A DNA stretch of 64,000 nt from Lumbricus rubellus. Lineage: Eukaryota > Annelida > Clitellata > Crassiclitellata > Lumbricidae. Location of the stretch: NCBI GenBank assembly GCA_945859605.1, contig OX243814.1:30419673-30483672 (forward strand), given 5' to 3'. How positions within the stretch are numbered: the stretch's first letter is position 1; each line of letters starts with the position of its first letter. Shown here in pieces: positions 1 to 11,559 of the stretch. Both the position numbers and the translations under genes were made by a program. The notes beneath the pieces were generated by a model. It saw nothing but the letters and a program-made list of their open reading frames with translations. It ran no database searches and was not told the origin of the DNA.

Positions 1-64
1 CAGTTTCTTACTAATGAATAATGAACTACTTTGATACTTAGTTTTAGCATAAAACTTGTCATGG

Positions 65-405
65 TCAGTGAAACAATCAGTCAATCAATCATTGAATCAA
101 TCAGAATTTATACGTAGCTCTTTCAGGATGCCAACTCAGAGGTGCTCCCGGCCGAGATCAGGCGAAAAACAGTCTTCAACCGTTTTTAAAACTGAAAACA
201 GTTTGAGAGGTGTCGAATAGTCAAGTTCCAGGTTGTAGGACCAACGCATAGACGAAATGGCTCTGCATTGTCACGCTGTGAGTGAAAGTAACTATAGAGT
301 CACCATAGACAGCATAGCGCAGTGCGCGGCCCCCTATGCAAATGAAAAGTGGGATGCAGAGCTCACGCAGATAAAACGGCGATGAGCATGATAAGAGATG
401 CAAAA
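65..405 (-). mobile_element. LINE 3' end fragment (non-LTR retrotransposon)
   Basis: On the minus strand the bases encode the degraded C-terminal end of a LINE ORF2. It reads FYLRELC, then GRALRYAVYG, then an aromatic segment, and ends near GCTCCCGGCCGAGATCAGG. The same order (IYLRELC, GRRQLRSAVKG, then FSVVGPAVWNSLP) occurs in the better copy at 25,041-25,440. The 3' end runs into a (TGATTGAT) tail at about 68-105, as expected of a retroposed LINE end. The reading frame is broken and no catalytic domain is present. This is a dead 5'-truncated copy. Confidence 0.6.
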
Positions 406-1827
406 GATGCAGTCCTTAATCAAATGCTCTGCGGGAAAGGAAAGGCTAAACAGTAAAGTACCAAGTCAAGGTGCTACTGCACGTTGCTTAGTTGGTAGTG
501 CCGCTAAATGTTTAAGACTTCCGAATGTGGCGTCTGAGAGCTCCTAAATTTGGCATGCCACCACAACAATTCTGAAATTATGTTGGAGAAGGTCTTAGGT
601 CTGTATGATGCATCCAAGTTTTCCAATATGGAGCAATCAAGTCACTTTAAAGATTCCTGGCCCATTATAGACCAGGCATCCTTTTCCACATCCACAGAAG
701 ATGAGCAGATGACGACCAGATCTCGTGGAAGGACGTGGTTATTGAGTTTGCGGTGATGACTACTAATGAACTTCTTGAGCTACCGTACCTGCCATTTTTC
801 TCGGTGACATTGAACCACATGACTATGATTGTTTCCGGTATCCACCAGCTGTGCGTCGGGTGTTATGATGGTTAGAGCTATTTACACATTTAAAATCTGG
901 ATATTCCTCTCACAATATGAACCTCGACACGGTCTGCGGCCAGTATCAACAAAATCACGGAAGTCTCGTGTCTTTCGTGTGGCAAACAATGTGGGAGCAT
1001 ATGAAAGAAGTATCACTCTTTGTGATTATCCTATAATACCAAGTAGGCCTACTGTTTCCAGAGCGCAGCATCGACAGTAACCCCCCACCTCCCAAATGAC
1101 CTGAATTTTCTCTCCGTGCTCTTCGCCGACAAGAACAGCAATGTTGCTAAGGATGCCACTTGTCATACACGTTTAGTTTTTTCTTCTAGGACTTGTCTGA
1201 TATTAATGGAGCTCGAACGTAACAAAAGAGCCATATAATTCTCCAATCCGTTAAAGTGGTTAACTGTATCGCAGCAGTAGAGTAGACACCTCAGTGCAAA
1301 AATTGAACTCTTTGCCAGCACAAAGTGCAGAACAAAGGTAGTTCTTGCTACAGGTCGTAGGGAAACACAAGAGGCTATGCTATGAGCCAACCAAAACGGC
1401 ACCCATCTATTTGGTCAAAGTCGAATGACCGACAAATTCATCGGCAAAATTTAATGTTGATATTCTCGGCTACAATTTTACGACATTGTTATGCTCTAAG
1501 TTTTGCAGTCAATATATTAAAAATACATAAAATTTACTCATTCCGGCATGACTTTGGTAATATTATTCAGAAAATTAATTAAATTGCACATCTCAGAATT
1601 TTTGTTTTAGCTTGTATGCAATTATTACCAACATTGCCATTATCCGATGTCTAGATAAGTTTTATGCAAGCCAGTAGCAAAATATGAATATTTCGTCAGC
1701 TCCGCGCCAGTCCTAAATATTAATATTTTCTTATAATTTTTTAGCTGTGACCTACTGACACCTGGCGTCACCAAATGGCGGGTTGAAGAAAATTTTTTAA
1801 CCACTTTCATTTTTTAGAACCACACTA
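406..1827. other. No gene recognised
   Basis: Short open frames here (up to 83 codons) have no recognisable motif, no convincing splice-site structure and no repeat partner elsewhere in the window. One TAGGCCTA octamer lies near 1,043. I see nothing that supports a coding or RNA gene. Confidence 0.5.
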
Positions 1828-2021
1828 ATGTATGTATGTATGTATGTATGTATGTATGTATGTATGTATGTATGTATGTATGTATGTATGCATGTATGCA
1901 TGTATGTATGCATGTATGCATGTATGCATGTATGCATGTATGCATGTATGTATGTATGCATGTATGCATGTATGTATGTATGTTTGTATATATGTACATG
2001 TATGTATGTATGTTTGTATGG
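1828..2021. repeat. TATG/CATG tetranucleotide microsatellite
   Basis: About 190 bp of TATG repeats interspersed with CATG units. It is open in several frames on both strands only because the 4-bp unit lacks stops, so I do not treat it as coding. Confidence 0.95.
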
Positions 2022-2146
2022 GGGGATAATGTCCGGGGGGATAATGTCCTACGAAAATTCGGGGGGGAATATGTCCGGGGGGGGATAATGTCCGGGGGGA
2101 TAATGTCCGGGGGGGATAATGTCCAGGGGGATAATGTCCGTTCCCC
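2022..2146. repeat. G-run minisatellite (GGGGGATAATGTCC unit)
   Basis: About seven tandem units of a G-run of 5-8 followed by ATAATGTCC; one unit is diverged (TCCTACGAAAATTC). Length differences between units are confined to the G-run, which points to slippage. The regular G-runs could support a G-quadruplex on the plus strand. Confidence 0.85.
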
Positions 2147-2349
2147 GTTGTTTACTGTATAGGCCTATACATAGAATTGCACCATGCAGTCGAACTTCGC
2201 CGAGATGTATGATATGAAATTTTATGAATGGATTAATAATTATTACTTTTGGAGTTATTATGTAATGGATTTATTTGAGGCAATCAGTGTATACAAAGAA
2301 ATTGGGTTGCAATGAATGAGAAACATTCTCGTTTATTGATGCTTAAAGA

Positions 2350-2417
2350 CATGTAGAAAGACAGACAAACAGACAAGCGAGAGAGATAGAGAGGGAGAGA
2401 CAGACAGACAGACAGAC

Positions 2418-2454
<37 letters not shown>

Positions 2455-2880
2455 GAGTTAAACACAGAAATGGAATTCAAGGTGATGAAAGTGAAACAGA
2501 GTGAAAGACAGAGACAGACAAAGAGAAGAGTTAAACAGACGTAGACAGAGACAGAGAGGCAAGTATATAGACAGACAGTGAGACAAAAAGACAGAGAGGC
2601 AGGTAGAGAGAGACAGAGGCAAAGAGAGATGGAGACAGAGACAGAGGCAGGCAGACAGACAGACAGAGGAAGAGAGGGGCAGAGAGAGAGAAAGAGAGAG
2701 AAAGAGAGACATAGGCAGAGACAGAGACAGAGACAGAGAGACAGAGAGACAGAGACAGAAAGACAGAGACAGAGAGACAGAGCCAGAGACAGAGGCAGAG
2801 ACAGACAGACAGAGAGGCAGAGAGAGACAGAGAGAGACATAGACAGAGACAGAAACAGAGAGGCAGAGAGGTAGACAGAG
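2350..2880. repeat. CAGA/GACAGA purine-rich simple repeat
   Basis: Imperfect GACA/GAGACAGA repeat over about 530 bp, read as TCTG/TCTC on the minus strand. Several long open frames on both strands are low-complexity artefacts. It opens with pure (CAGA)n and becomes a variable purine tract. The 200 bp before it hold nothing recognisable. Confidence 0.92.
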
Positions 2881-3206
2881 AAGTCGTACATGACTGATAT
2901 TGACGAATCGCAGCAGCTGCAGCTGTCATTTTCTGTTTCGGGCGAAATTGATGCAGATGACAAAAGATGAACTGATGATGATGATGGTTGGATGGTTGAG
3001 ATGATGAGATGGGTTCTGAAGTGATGCGGATGCAAATGTCAGAAGATGCGGAGGCAGATAACAACATCGGTGGTCAGCAACCGAACTGACTGGTCAGCAG
3101 TGATTGTTGCACCCAATTGTAGACTCGGACCGGGGTGAGGGTCATCTGACACCCAGAGCCATCTGTCAATGCAGTGATCTCACCGAAGATTTATTACACG
3201 CCAACA

Positions 3207-3441
3207 TTACGTGTCAACGGTGTCAACGGTGTCAACGGTGTCAACGGTGTCAACGGTGCCAGCGGTGTCAACGGTGCCAACGGTGTCAACGGTGTCAACG
3301 GTGCCAACGGTGTCAACGGTGTCAACGGTATCAACGGTGTCAACGGTGTCAACGGTGTCAACGGTGTCAACGGTGTCAACGGTGTCAACGGTGCCAACGG
3401 TGTCAACGGTGTCAACTGTGTCAACGGTGTCAACGGTGTCT
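3207..3441. repeat. 9-bp minisatellite, unit GTGTCAACG
   Basis: About 25 head-to-tail copies of GTGTCAACG with scattered T-to-C changes (GTGCCAACG) and one TGTGTCAACTG variant. Because the unit is 9 bp, all plus frames and one minus frame stay open and predict NGV, QRC or STV repeats. None has coding context, so I reject them as genes. Confidence 0.95.
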
Positions 3442-3529
3442 TATGGCAAATGATTTCAGTGGCTTCACAAAACCGTCAAGTATAGACTTGCTACTGTTTA
3501 ACGACATTGCCATAATCAAAGGTGAATAG

Positions 3530-3600
3530 TGTCGCCCTCCTCCTTTATCCAGGCTTGGGACTGGCACTGGCAGATTGCAACCATCAGTGGCGGAGTTAAA
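3530..3600. repeat. Dispersed repeat member (TTTATCCAGGCTTGGGACTG)
   Basis: The segment around TTTATCCAGGCTTGGGACTG, followed by GGCACTG, recurs at 16,405-16,560. In the opposite orientation the family appears at 13,721, 17,441 and 18,158 as a CCAGT..CAAGCCTGG.. form. It is therefore a dispersed repeat family of unknown class. The following 570 bp (3,600-4,170) show no gene. Confidence 0.5.
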
Positions 3601-4169
3601 CCGTCACTAGATGGTGTAGAGGAGCGATGTATACGAAGTGTTAAGTTTGTACTTAACGCCATCAATCCGAGCCACAGAGCAGTTGGTACGCAACGCCATC
3701 GGGCGGTAAAATGGATTCAGCAAAAATGCTTTCATTTGGTATCCGGTGCCATCCTGCGGTGCTGTGTTTCAGTTGGCATTCAACGCCATCCGTCTCTTTG
3801 TGATGATGAATAATTTTTATGGCGCCACTGTATGCATGTGTCTGCTTAGAAGCACTGTCGGCAATTTCAGAATCAGAGGCTGTAGAAATCAATACACAGT
3901 CATGTGGATGTACATGGCTAAAGGAGAATGTTACATCATGGTTAGGTGTAGCTGTGATTAGCTGCAGCAACAGGTTGTTCATTGCTAATCACGGATTGGA
4001 TGGTTATGTGGATTGTGATATTAGTAGCATTGGCTTAATGTGTGAGAATGAATCAAACGGCAACACAGTGGAAGATGTCACGATGGGGGCGGGGGGTCTC
4101 TTTTGGCTCAGCCTGAATATAGGCCTACATGTCATACCTTATCTGTCGTATTCTCTTACTTTATGTCAG

Positions 4170-4353
4170 TATTTTTGTGTGTGTCTGTGTGTCTGTCTGT
4201 CCGTCCGTCCGTCCGTCTGTTCTGTCTGTCTGTCTGACTGCCTGTCTGACTGTCTGTCTGTCTGTCTGGCTGTCTGTTCTGTCTGTTTGACTGTCTGTCT
4301 GTCTGTTCTGTCTGTTTGACTGTCTGTCTGTCTGTCTGTTCTGTCTGTTTGAC

Positions 4354-4394
<41 letters not shown>

Positions 4395-4396
4395 GC
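4170..4396. repeat. TCTG microsatellite, imperfect
   Basis: (TCTG)n with higher-order blocks TGTTCTGTCTGTTTGACTGTC repeated about three times before a purer TCTG run. It starts after a GTGTGTCTGTGTGTCTG transition. No gene. Confidence 0.92.
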
Positions 4397-4835
4397 AGCT
4401 AGATTTCCAAGCGTGTACACACTTCTCTGTTTATTATATTGGCGTCAATCTTCTTGTAGCCTATATCATCTAGAGAACGTTGCCGATGTGCTCATATAGA
4501 CGGTGGATGGCATAGTATGTGCATTGGGCAAATCTGTTGAGACAGAGGGCGCCACTTTTAATGCTCCTCATGGCGTTATTGTTTTCGATGCAAGCCTAAA
4601 ATATTTATGGATGCGTTCGCCCACCGATCTCAGGAACCGTAGAAATAAATATCTACTGCCAAAGACCTCGGGCAAGATTACCATAGATAGAAAAGACTAA
4701 AAGGGAATGCATTGGGGTGGGATGAGAGAGAGTGAGGGGCGGCGGGGAAGAACGTAGGGGAGGTTAGTGGTGTTTGTCTTTTCTAATGATCTCCCCAGTT
4801 CAGCCTGCCTGTAGTCTCATCGGACCTAATCTTCT

Positions 4836-4842
4836 GTCTGTG

Positions 4843-4918
<76 letters not shown>

Positions 4919-4921
4919 GGC

Positions 4922-5014
<93 letters not shown>

Positions 5015-5040
5015 TCTGTCTGTCTGTCTCTGTCCGTCAG
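4836..5040. repeat. TCTG microsatellite
   Basis: A nearly pure (TCTG)n run with a short TATC interlude at about 4,860-4,875. Open frames through it (CLSV or QTDR) are artefacts. Confidence 0.93.
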
Positions 5041-5194
5041 TATTTGTTTCTCTGCAGTCTTCATCTTTCCGCATGCTTTATTTGGTCGTCTTATACGCGT
5101 TCTTAACTACATGTACGTGTATTCGTGCAAGTACCTGTGTATGTATAATATAATTATATGTATGTACTTTTTTGTTTCTTTGCTTGTATGTGCA

Positions 5195-5403
5195 CTTGTT
5201 TTAGCGCCCCTTCAATCTCACTACTCAGAGGCGCTCCCGACTACAGCGTAAACAGTGCATAGGAGTTTCACGCCAAAGCGCTGAGCAATTGCGAGTGAAG
5301 GGCTTGCCCAAGGCCGATACGCGGTGGCTTGAGGTGGATTCGAACCTGCAACCCTCCGGCTGCAAGGCAACGAATACACCCACTATGCCACCGCGCCTCA
5401 CAT
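5195..5403 (-). mobile_element. tRNA-derived SINE, antisense copy
   Basis: Read on the minus strand, the unit starts with GGCGCGGTGGCATAGTGGG, a Pol III A-box-like sequence, followed by a B box GGTTCGAATCC. It then has a tRNA-unrelated body (CTTGGGCAAGCCCTTCACTC, AGCGCT, GGCGTGAAACTCC) and a tail GGGAGCGCCTCTGAGTAG...GGGGCGCTA. The same order of blocks is found at 13,876, 18,355, 24,839 and 57,874. The 5' end abuts the ATGT microsatellite. No tRNA gene is inferred, since the cloverleaf is not maintained. Confidence 0.8.
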
Positions 5404-6278
5404 GTATGTGGGCTATGTATGTATGTATGTATGTATGTATGTATGTATGTATGTATGTATGTATGTATGTATGTATGTATGTATGTATGTATGTATGTAT
5501 GTATGTATGTATGTATGTATGTATGTATGTATGTATGTATGTATGTATGTATGTATGTATGTATGTATGTATGTATGCATGTATGCATGCATGTATGTAT
5601 GTATGTATGTATGTATGTATGTAGGTATGTATCTAGGTATGTACTATGTTTGTATGTATGTATGTATGTATGTATGTATGTATGTATGTATGTATGTATG
5701 TATGTATGTATGTATGTATGTATACTATGTATGTATGTATGTATGTATGTATGTATGTGGGCTATGTATGTATGTATGTATGTATGTATGTATGTATGTA
5801 TGTATGTATGTATGTATGTATGTATGTATGTATGTATGTATGTATGTATGTATGTATGTATGTATGTATGTATGTATGTATGTATGTATGTATGTATGTA
5901 TGTATGTATGTATGTATGTATGTATGTATGTATGTATGTATGTATGTATGTATGTATGTATGTATGTATGTATGTATGTATGTATGTATGTATGTATGTA
6001 TGTATGTATGTATGTATGTATGTATGTATGTAGGTATGTATCTAGGTATGTACTATGTTTGTATGTATGTATGTATGTATGTATGTATGTATGTATGTAT
6101 GTATGTATGTATGTATGTATGTATGTATGTATGTATGTATGTATGTATGTATGTATGTATGTATGTATGTATGTATGTATGTATGTATGTATGTATGTAT
6201 GTATGTATGTATGTATGTATGTATGTATGTATGTATGTATGTATGTATGTATGTATGTAGGCTATGTTTGTATGTATG

Positions 6279-6309
<31 letters not shown>

Positions 6310-6320
6310 TACTATGTATG
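5404..6320. repeat. Long ATGT microsatellite (about 0.9 kb)
   Basis: Essentially continuous (ATGT)n with rare interruptions such as GTGGGCTATG, TAGGTATGTATCTAGG and TACTATGTTTG. The interruption block TAGGTATGTATCTAGGTATG occurs twice (about 5,622 and 6,030), which shows that a segment of the array of about 400 bp was itself duplicated. Open frames encode MYVC repeats and are not genes. Confidence 0.96.
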
Positions 6321-6464
6321 TTTGTACGTTTGTATATGTATACGCATGTTCAGCATAAGCTGTTTGCATGTGTGTGTGTATATATATATGAATGCATAAA
6401 TGCATTTATTTCTGCATATTTCTATAGATTTTCAGTATCCCTCAAGGCCTGTGTGTGTCGGTAT

Positions 6465-6465
<1 letters not shown>

Positions 6466-6535
<70 letters not shown>
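6466..6535. repeat. AC then AT dinucleotide repeat
   Basis: A short (AC)n leads into about 58 bp of (AT)n. The next 1.3 kb to about 7,825 hold no recognisable gene; a second (TA)n run lies at 7,177-7,216. Confidence 0.9.
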
Positions 6536-6536
<1 letters not shown>

Positions 6537-7177
6537 CGTTCAAGGCATTTCTTCTCCTTTGCTTCTCGCATCACAGTCTGCTTCAAATGCGTTCCTTCTT
6601 CTTGTGCTCATGCGGCATTCTCGCCGGCAAAATTTCTTTGCATCATCACCACCGAGCTTCCCTCATTATACGGCATTCTGCATTTCTAGCGATTCAATCG
6701 AACGCGATTCATGGCCCCCTGGCGGCGAAACCAAATCTCACGGCTAATAATGTATCATAATTTATAGGGATTCTTCTTTGCTCTGCACTGCAGGACTTGC
6801 TACTGCCGATCGGGGATGGTCCGTCTTAATGTCTCTCTAAATGTCTGTCTATAAGTCTGTCTTTGTATTCTTGATCTGTTAGAGTAGGCTATATACAGGC
6901 TTGTGGAGTAATATGACGGGCTTGATGATTTGACATAGATGTATAAACCTGTCATTTTGGTCTTCTGATGTCGTTTTATGGTCTGCAATGTAACCGTATA
7001 TAAATATAATATAGATACGTATACAGATTATTATTGTTGCTCAAGCTAGGGTCACATCAGCTGTTATTGCTATACGCAAATTTTATGGTGATCCGAAGAA
7101 ATTGCAACTCTAAGGATGCAAACAAATCTGGATATAATATATTATGACTCGATTTATGAGAAACTGAGTGCTTCGAA

Positions 7178-7220
<43 letters not shown>

Positions 7221-7824
7221 ACTGCTTCGGCCAACAAGGTGCTTTGTTCTAACTGCAAATCTTCCTTTCCTTGAGGCTCACTCGCTCAGATAAAGAGAAT
7301 CAAATATTCGAAGCATCTTTGTGCAAATTCCGTGGCAAAAAGCACCGATATGTACCCACATAACAACCTCAAGTATACCTCATTCGTGTTATTACCACAT
7401 TTAATTTAACTGGGTTTAGCAACGCCTGGTCCGTTACATGTAATCATTACTGACTGAGTATAAATATAATAATAATTATTATAATAAACCATCCATTGCT
7501 GACGACGCGCAAACAGCTATATTCAGGTCTGCTGCTTCGTCACTTTCTATAACATGGCAAGGTCGGGCAAACACCCCCACCCCCCGGAAAAAAATGCTGG
7601 CTACGTACTTGACTTGCACTACTACTATACTGATACTAGCCTATTGCTTTATTCTGCCTTATTCTCATCCCACTTTGTTTTCTCCTCCGATTCGCAGATT
7701 CTCACTTGCACTCGCTGATGCTTCGTCTTCTTTCTCCGTTTCCTCTCATCTTCTCCGTCGTCGTCTTCTATCAACTCATTCCATCTATTAATCCATTCCT
7801 TCTTTTGATGTCTCTCCACCTACA

Positions 7825-8050
7825 TTTACTACATTTTTTCTTCTTCTCCTCTTCTCCTCCACCTCCCTCTCTTCCTCCTTCTCCATCTCTTCATCCTCCT
7901 CCTCCCTCTCTTTCTCCTCGTCTTCTTTCTCCTCCTCCTCCTTCTCGTTCTCCTCCTCCTTCTCCATATCTTCATCATCCTTCTCTTCCCCCTCCTTCTC
8001 TTCTTCCTCCTCATTCTCCTCCTCCTCGTCCTCCTCCTTCTCTTCCCCTC
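7825..8050. repeat. Pyrimidine tract (CTCCTT-type)
   Basis: Strand-asymmetric CT-rich tract with CTCCT and CTTCT words over about 225 bp, a polypyrimidine/polypurine block. Predicted Pro-rich (plus) or Glu-rich (minus) frames are compositional artefacts. Confidence 0.85.
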
Positions 8051-8660
8051 TTACCAGCGATCCTACGCCTCCGGTGCCTTCTCGCGAAAGTAGCAAAACG
8101 ATGACAGCGTAGGTGACGACTATAGATATTGGCTCTGTAGGAGGAATCACTGGTGATGACGTCATGCGTACAATACTGTCTACTCTACGCCACCTACCGA
8201 TTAAATCACCGACAAACTGCAATTACATCCCAATTAGCAAATACTTCCCACAAAGTGCGTAATATAAACATTATCTATATAAATAAAAATGAAACTTTCC
8301 AATAGTTCGTCGCATTACCACGCCGAAAGCTACGCACCGATTGTTGTGAAAATTTACCAGAACCTTCCATTCAAATAGCACCGTGTCTTAAGATTTTTTC
8401 ACCCCAAAAAACGCAATCGTTTCCACAAAAAGTGAACTTTGCAATCCGTTCGTCCGCCATTTACAAATTCAACACGTCCCACACGGCTAAACGCTGTCTC
8501 CAAACACAGCAGACGAAACATCAATGAGGTGGCGTTCTGTGACGTCATAAGCGAGTCGCGATTAATTTACCAAAGAGGCCGCTTTTAGGCCTTTTCCCAG
8601 AGCGGCCTTTGGGCTTGGAATGGACGCTGCGACGGAGGAAAGGAGCGGAGGGAGCGGGAC
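8051..8660. other. No gene recognised
   Basis: Unique-looking sequence. Bases 8,300-8,420 (CACGCCGAAAGCTACGCACC, GATTGTTGTGAAAATTTACC) look like the kind of moderately conserved text found in old transposon ends, but I cannot name the family. No splice-linked reading frame was found. Confidence 0.35.
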
Positions 8661-8663
8661 AAA

Positions 8664-8852
8664 GACGGTGGGGAGGGGAGGGGGAGGGGAGGGGGAGGGG
8701 AGGGGAGGGGGAGGGGGAGGGGGAGGGGGAGGGGGAGGGGGAGGGAGAGGGGGAGGGGAGGGGAGGGGAGGAGGAGGAGGAGGGGGTGGAGGAGGGGGAG
8801 GGGAGGGAGAGGGGGAGGGAGAGGGGGAGGGGGAGGGGGAGGGGGAGGGGAG
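8664..8852. repeat. GGGGGAG tract, G-quadruplex-prone
   Basis: About 190 bp built of GGGGGA and GGGGA units on the plus strand with a short GGAGGAGGAGGA interlude. Dozens of G-runs of four or five at 1-nt spacing make it a strong G-quadruplex candidate. Open frames encoding Gly/Glu or Pro/Ser repeats are artefacts. Confidence 0.93.
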
Positions 8853-9548
8853 CCTCTTTTCAGCCACAGCAACGCGTGGCCGGGTTCAGCTTGTATATGA
8901 TAAAAATAATCATAATGAAATATTTTATATATTTAAAATTGTACAGCGGATTACTTCCACTTTCTAGAAGGCCCTGCTTGCAATTTCTGTAACGATGATA
9001 GCATAGGCGACGACTATAGATATAGAATTTGTAGTAGTGGTCACTGTTACTGTATCACAGATGATAAAACTTTCGCCTCACGATACTTTTATGGGGTAGG
9101 CCTGTACACAGAATCTGTCGTAGGAATTTAGGCCTATAGATTCTGTGGAACAGTGTAGATGATGCTAACCTCTATCCTCGACCGATTTTACTCAACGAGT
9201 CATTTTTCTTAAAATCCCGAAAGATGCTTACAAATATATTGCTGTACTTCGCCGGCAAGACTGAAACACAGTTATTAAGCCCTCTTGCGGTCAAAAGAGA
9301 TTGTTCAGATTTGGTTCAAAGTGATTTCTTTTATGAGTCTGTGTAAATCCGGTGACCACCAGCGCCTTCCAAGTTCCTATATCACATAATAATTATTATA
9401 CATGACATTGTAACAGCCTAGCAACTGATTTCCATTGGCATCCGCTGCTTATTTGTCATTCGCAAGAGGCCGGTGTTGTTTATTCGTCATTCGCTAGGGG
9501 TCGGTGGTGTTTCCAATAGACCTTGCATTGCTCAGCAGCAGCTTTTTA
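8853..9548. other. No gene recognised
   Basis: AT-rich sequence between the G-tract and the mariner-type element. It carries several TAGGCCTA-type words near 9,095 and 9,130. No exon or RNA gene seen. Confidence 0.4.
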
Positions 9549-9550
9549 TA

Positions 9551-10814
9551 CCGGGTGGCGCATAAAAAACGTCCCCAAACTTTGTTAATCTGGCAAAGAT
9601 CTAATTTCAGATATATCAAATATTAATTTACACCAAAATGTTAAGCAATCATTTCTGTGCATACATGTCAAATTTCAAGAGAGTACGTTTATTATATCAC
9701 ACTCTGCGGCAAGGTTATAACGTCGTACCTGTTAAAATATTTTGCACAAAACTACGTCATTTATTTCGCCGCGAACGAAAGTCTTCAATTGCGCCAGTAA
9801 GACTTTATCATGAGACTAGTCGTTTCTCTAAACAAATTTAATGGCATCTGCTGGAGTTTCGATGCACGGTAAAACACACATCATCGTCATTGATCCTCGG
9901 AAAACCAAAGTCAATGGAGAGTAGGCCTATTAGGCCTACATTGGCTTGTTACGCGATAAGCTCATTCCCGAACGTCGTATAGGCCTAGTACGTAGACTCA
10001 ATCCTGATGACAATTAGGCCTACATCTTTCAACAAGACAGTGCTCCTTCACATCGTTGCAGATTGGATCAGCAATTTCTTCAAGCAAACATCCCTGATTT
10101 TATCCACAGTGATGCCTGGCCTCCAAACTCTCCCGATCTAAATCCTATGGTCTACTTATGCACGGAGCGCCCCAAAGGAGCTTGTGTAATGTGTATGCTG
10201 GTCGCAGAAATTTGTTTCTAAAATTAATGCTGACGAACTTAAGCAGGTCATTGAAGTAAAAAAATTAATGGTCTCTATTAGACGACACACAAATAGGCCT
10301 ACAGAAGTCAACAGGACAGTGGAAATAGCGTTTAAGGGTCGTTACAAGAGAAAGCGGAGGATCAATCAAACATTTGCTCGCGTAAAACATCATCATTAAA
10401 CAACTGTGCAAAATTTTGGCCATGGGTCATACAGTTCTAACAACAATTTCTCTCAAACGGTTGAGTATTTTTAGCTAAAATTTGGCTGTGTTGTACAAAT
10501 ATGAATTATAATTAGTTTGATGTACTATGATTTAGTTTATCTTTAAAATTGTTTAATTGCCAGCCTGCCAGGTTAACAACGTTTGGGAACGTTTTTAATT
10601 ACGTAGTTTTGTGCAAAATATTTTAGCAGGTACGACGTTATAACCTTGCCGCAGAGTGTGATAAAATAAACGTATACTCTCTTGAAATTTGACATGTGTG
10701 CACAGAAATGATTGCTTAACATTTTGGTGTAGCCTAAATTAATATTTGATATCTCTGAAATTAGATCTTTGCCAGATTAACAAAGTTTGGGGACGTTTTT
10801 TATGCGCCACCCGG
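9551..10814 (+). mobile_element. Tc1/mariner-type DNA transposon, decayed, with long inverted repeats
   Basis: The element starts CCGGGTGGCGCATAAAAAAC and ends in the inverse complement, flanked by TA on both sides (9,549-9,550 and 10,815-10,816). That is the TA target duplication of the superfamily. Inverted repeats span about 9,551-9,757 and 10,601-10,814. A partial second copy of the terminal sequence (GCCAGGTTAACAACGTTTGG) lies just inside the right arm at about 10,566. Between the arms, the plus strand carries a transposase remnant with VNGE, then FQQDSAPSH, then WPPNSPDLNP. The second Asp and the degenerated third catalytic position (LNPMVY, where Asp or Glu is expected) are 37 residues apart, resembling the DD37 branch. 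Several in-frame TAG stops come from TAGGCCTA insertions. Length (1,264 bp) is normal for the family. Confidence 0.88.
9880..10230 (+). pseudogene. Transposase pseudogene of the mariner-type element
   Basis: The recognisable stretch runs from a DPRKTKVNGE segment through FQQDSAPSH to WPPNSPDLNP. Stops at 9,922 and 9,931 (both TAG of TAGGCCTA) and at 10,015 (again TAG of TAGGCCTA) interrupt the frame without shifting it. The third catalytic acidic residue is replaced (MVY). The N-terminal DNA-binding part is not recognisable, and the frame is lost after about 10,190. It is non-functional. Confidence 0.75.
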
Positions 10815-11159
10815 TATATCAACGGTTGAACGAACTGCAGTAAGTCAATGACAAAAACTAAGCTTTCGTAGTTCTCACATTTTCTAGTGCTTCAGCTTGG
10901 TGGACCTACATGTAAAATACACCTGCTTTTTATTGCTGCCTTTTGTTTTTCAATGAAACGATGGGGTTATAATCCACCTTCGTGATATCTCCATCAACAT
11001 CGTTGTCCGTAAAATGGGTTCCACCATTGGTGGACCACCATGGTCCTCGATCGCCAGAGCACCATGGTTCCACACGACATTTAAGATCTCGTGTACAAAT
11101 CGTGCTCATCCGACACTCAATCTGATGGGGTCAAGAGGCATATTACTGCAGACCGTTTG
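10815..11159. other. No gene recognised
   Basis: Short spacer between the mariner-type element and the GAAT array. A 68-codon frame here runs into the microsatellite and has no support. Confidence 0.4.
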
Positions 11160-11457
11160 CATGAATGAACGAACGAATAAATGTATTCAAGAAAGAAGGA
11201 AGAAAAGAAAGAAAGAATGAATAAATGAATGAATGAACGAACGAATGAACGAATGAATGAATGAATGAATGAATGAACGAACGAATGATTGAATGAATGA
11301 ATGAACAAATGAATGAATTAGAGAAAGAAAGAATGAATGAATGAAAGAAAGAATGAATGAACGAACGAACGATTGAACGAGTGAATGCATGAAAGAAAGA
11401 ATGAATAAATGAATGAATAAATGAATGAATGAACGAATGAATGAATGAGCAGACAAA
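11160..11457. repeat. GAAT/GAAC tetranucleotide microsatellite
   Basis: (GAAT)n with GAAC and GAAA variants over about 300 bp. Open frames on the minus strand encode SFIH repeats and are artefacts. Confidence 0.92.
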
Positions 11458-11559
11458 TGAAGGGACAGTTTTCTCTCCCACATCTTGAGCCATATAATTG
11501 TCAGTTGCAGTGTTCTGAAAACACTAGGTTATCAAAGCATAGACCTTTTGTCACATAAT

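Noticed and set aside
3174..3485. NGV, QRC or STV repeat proteins
   Set aside because: All three frames of a 9-bp minisatellite are open; none has start context, splice sites or flanking coding sequence.
5329..6358. Long MYVC-repeat open frames (up to 318 codons)
   Set aside because: Pure ATGT microsatellite; a 4-bp unit without stops stays open in three frames.
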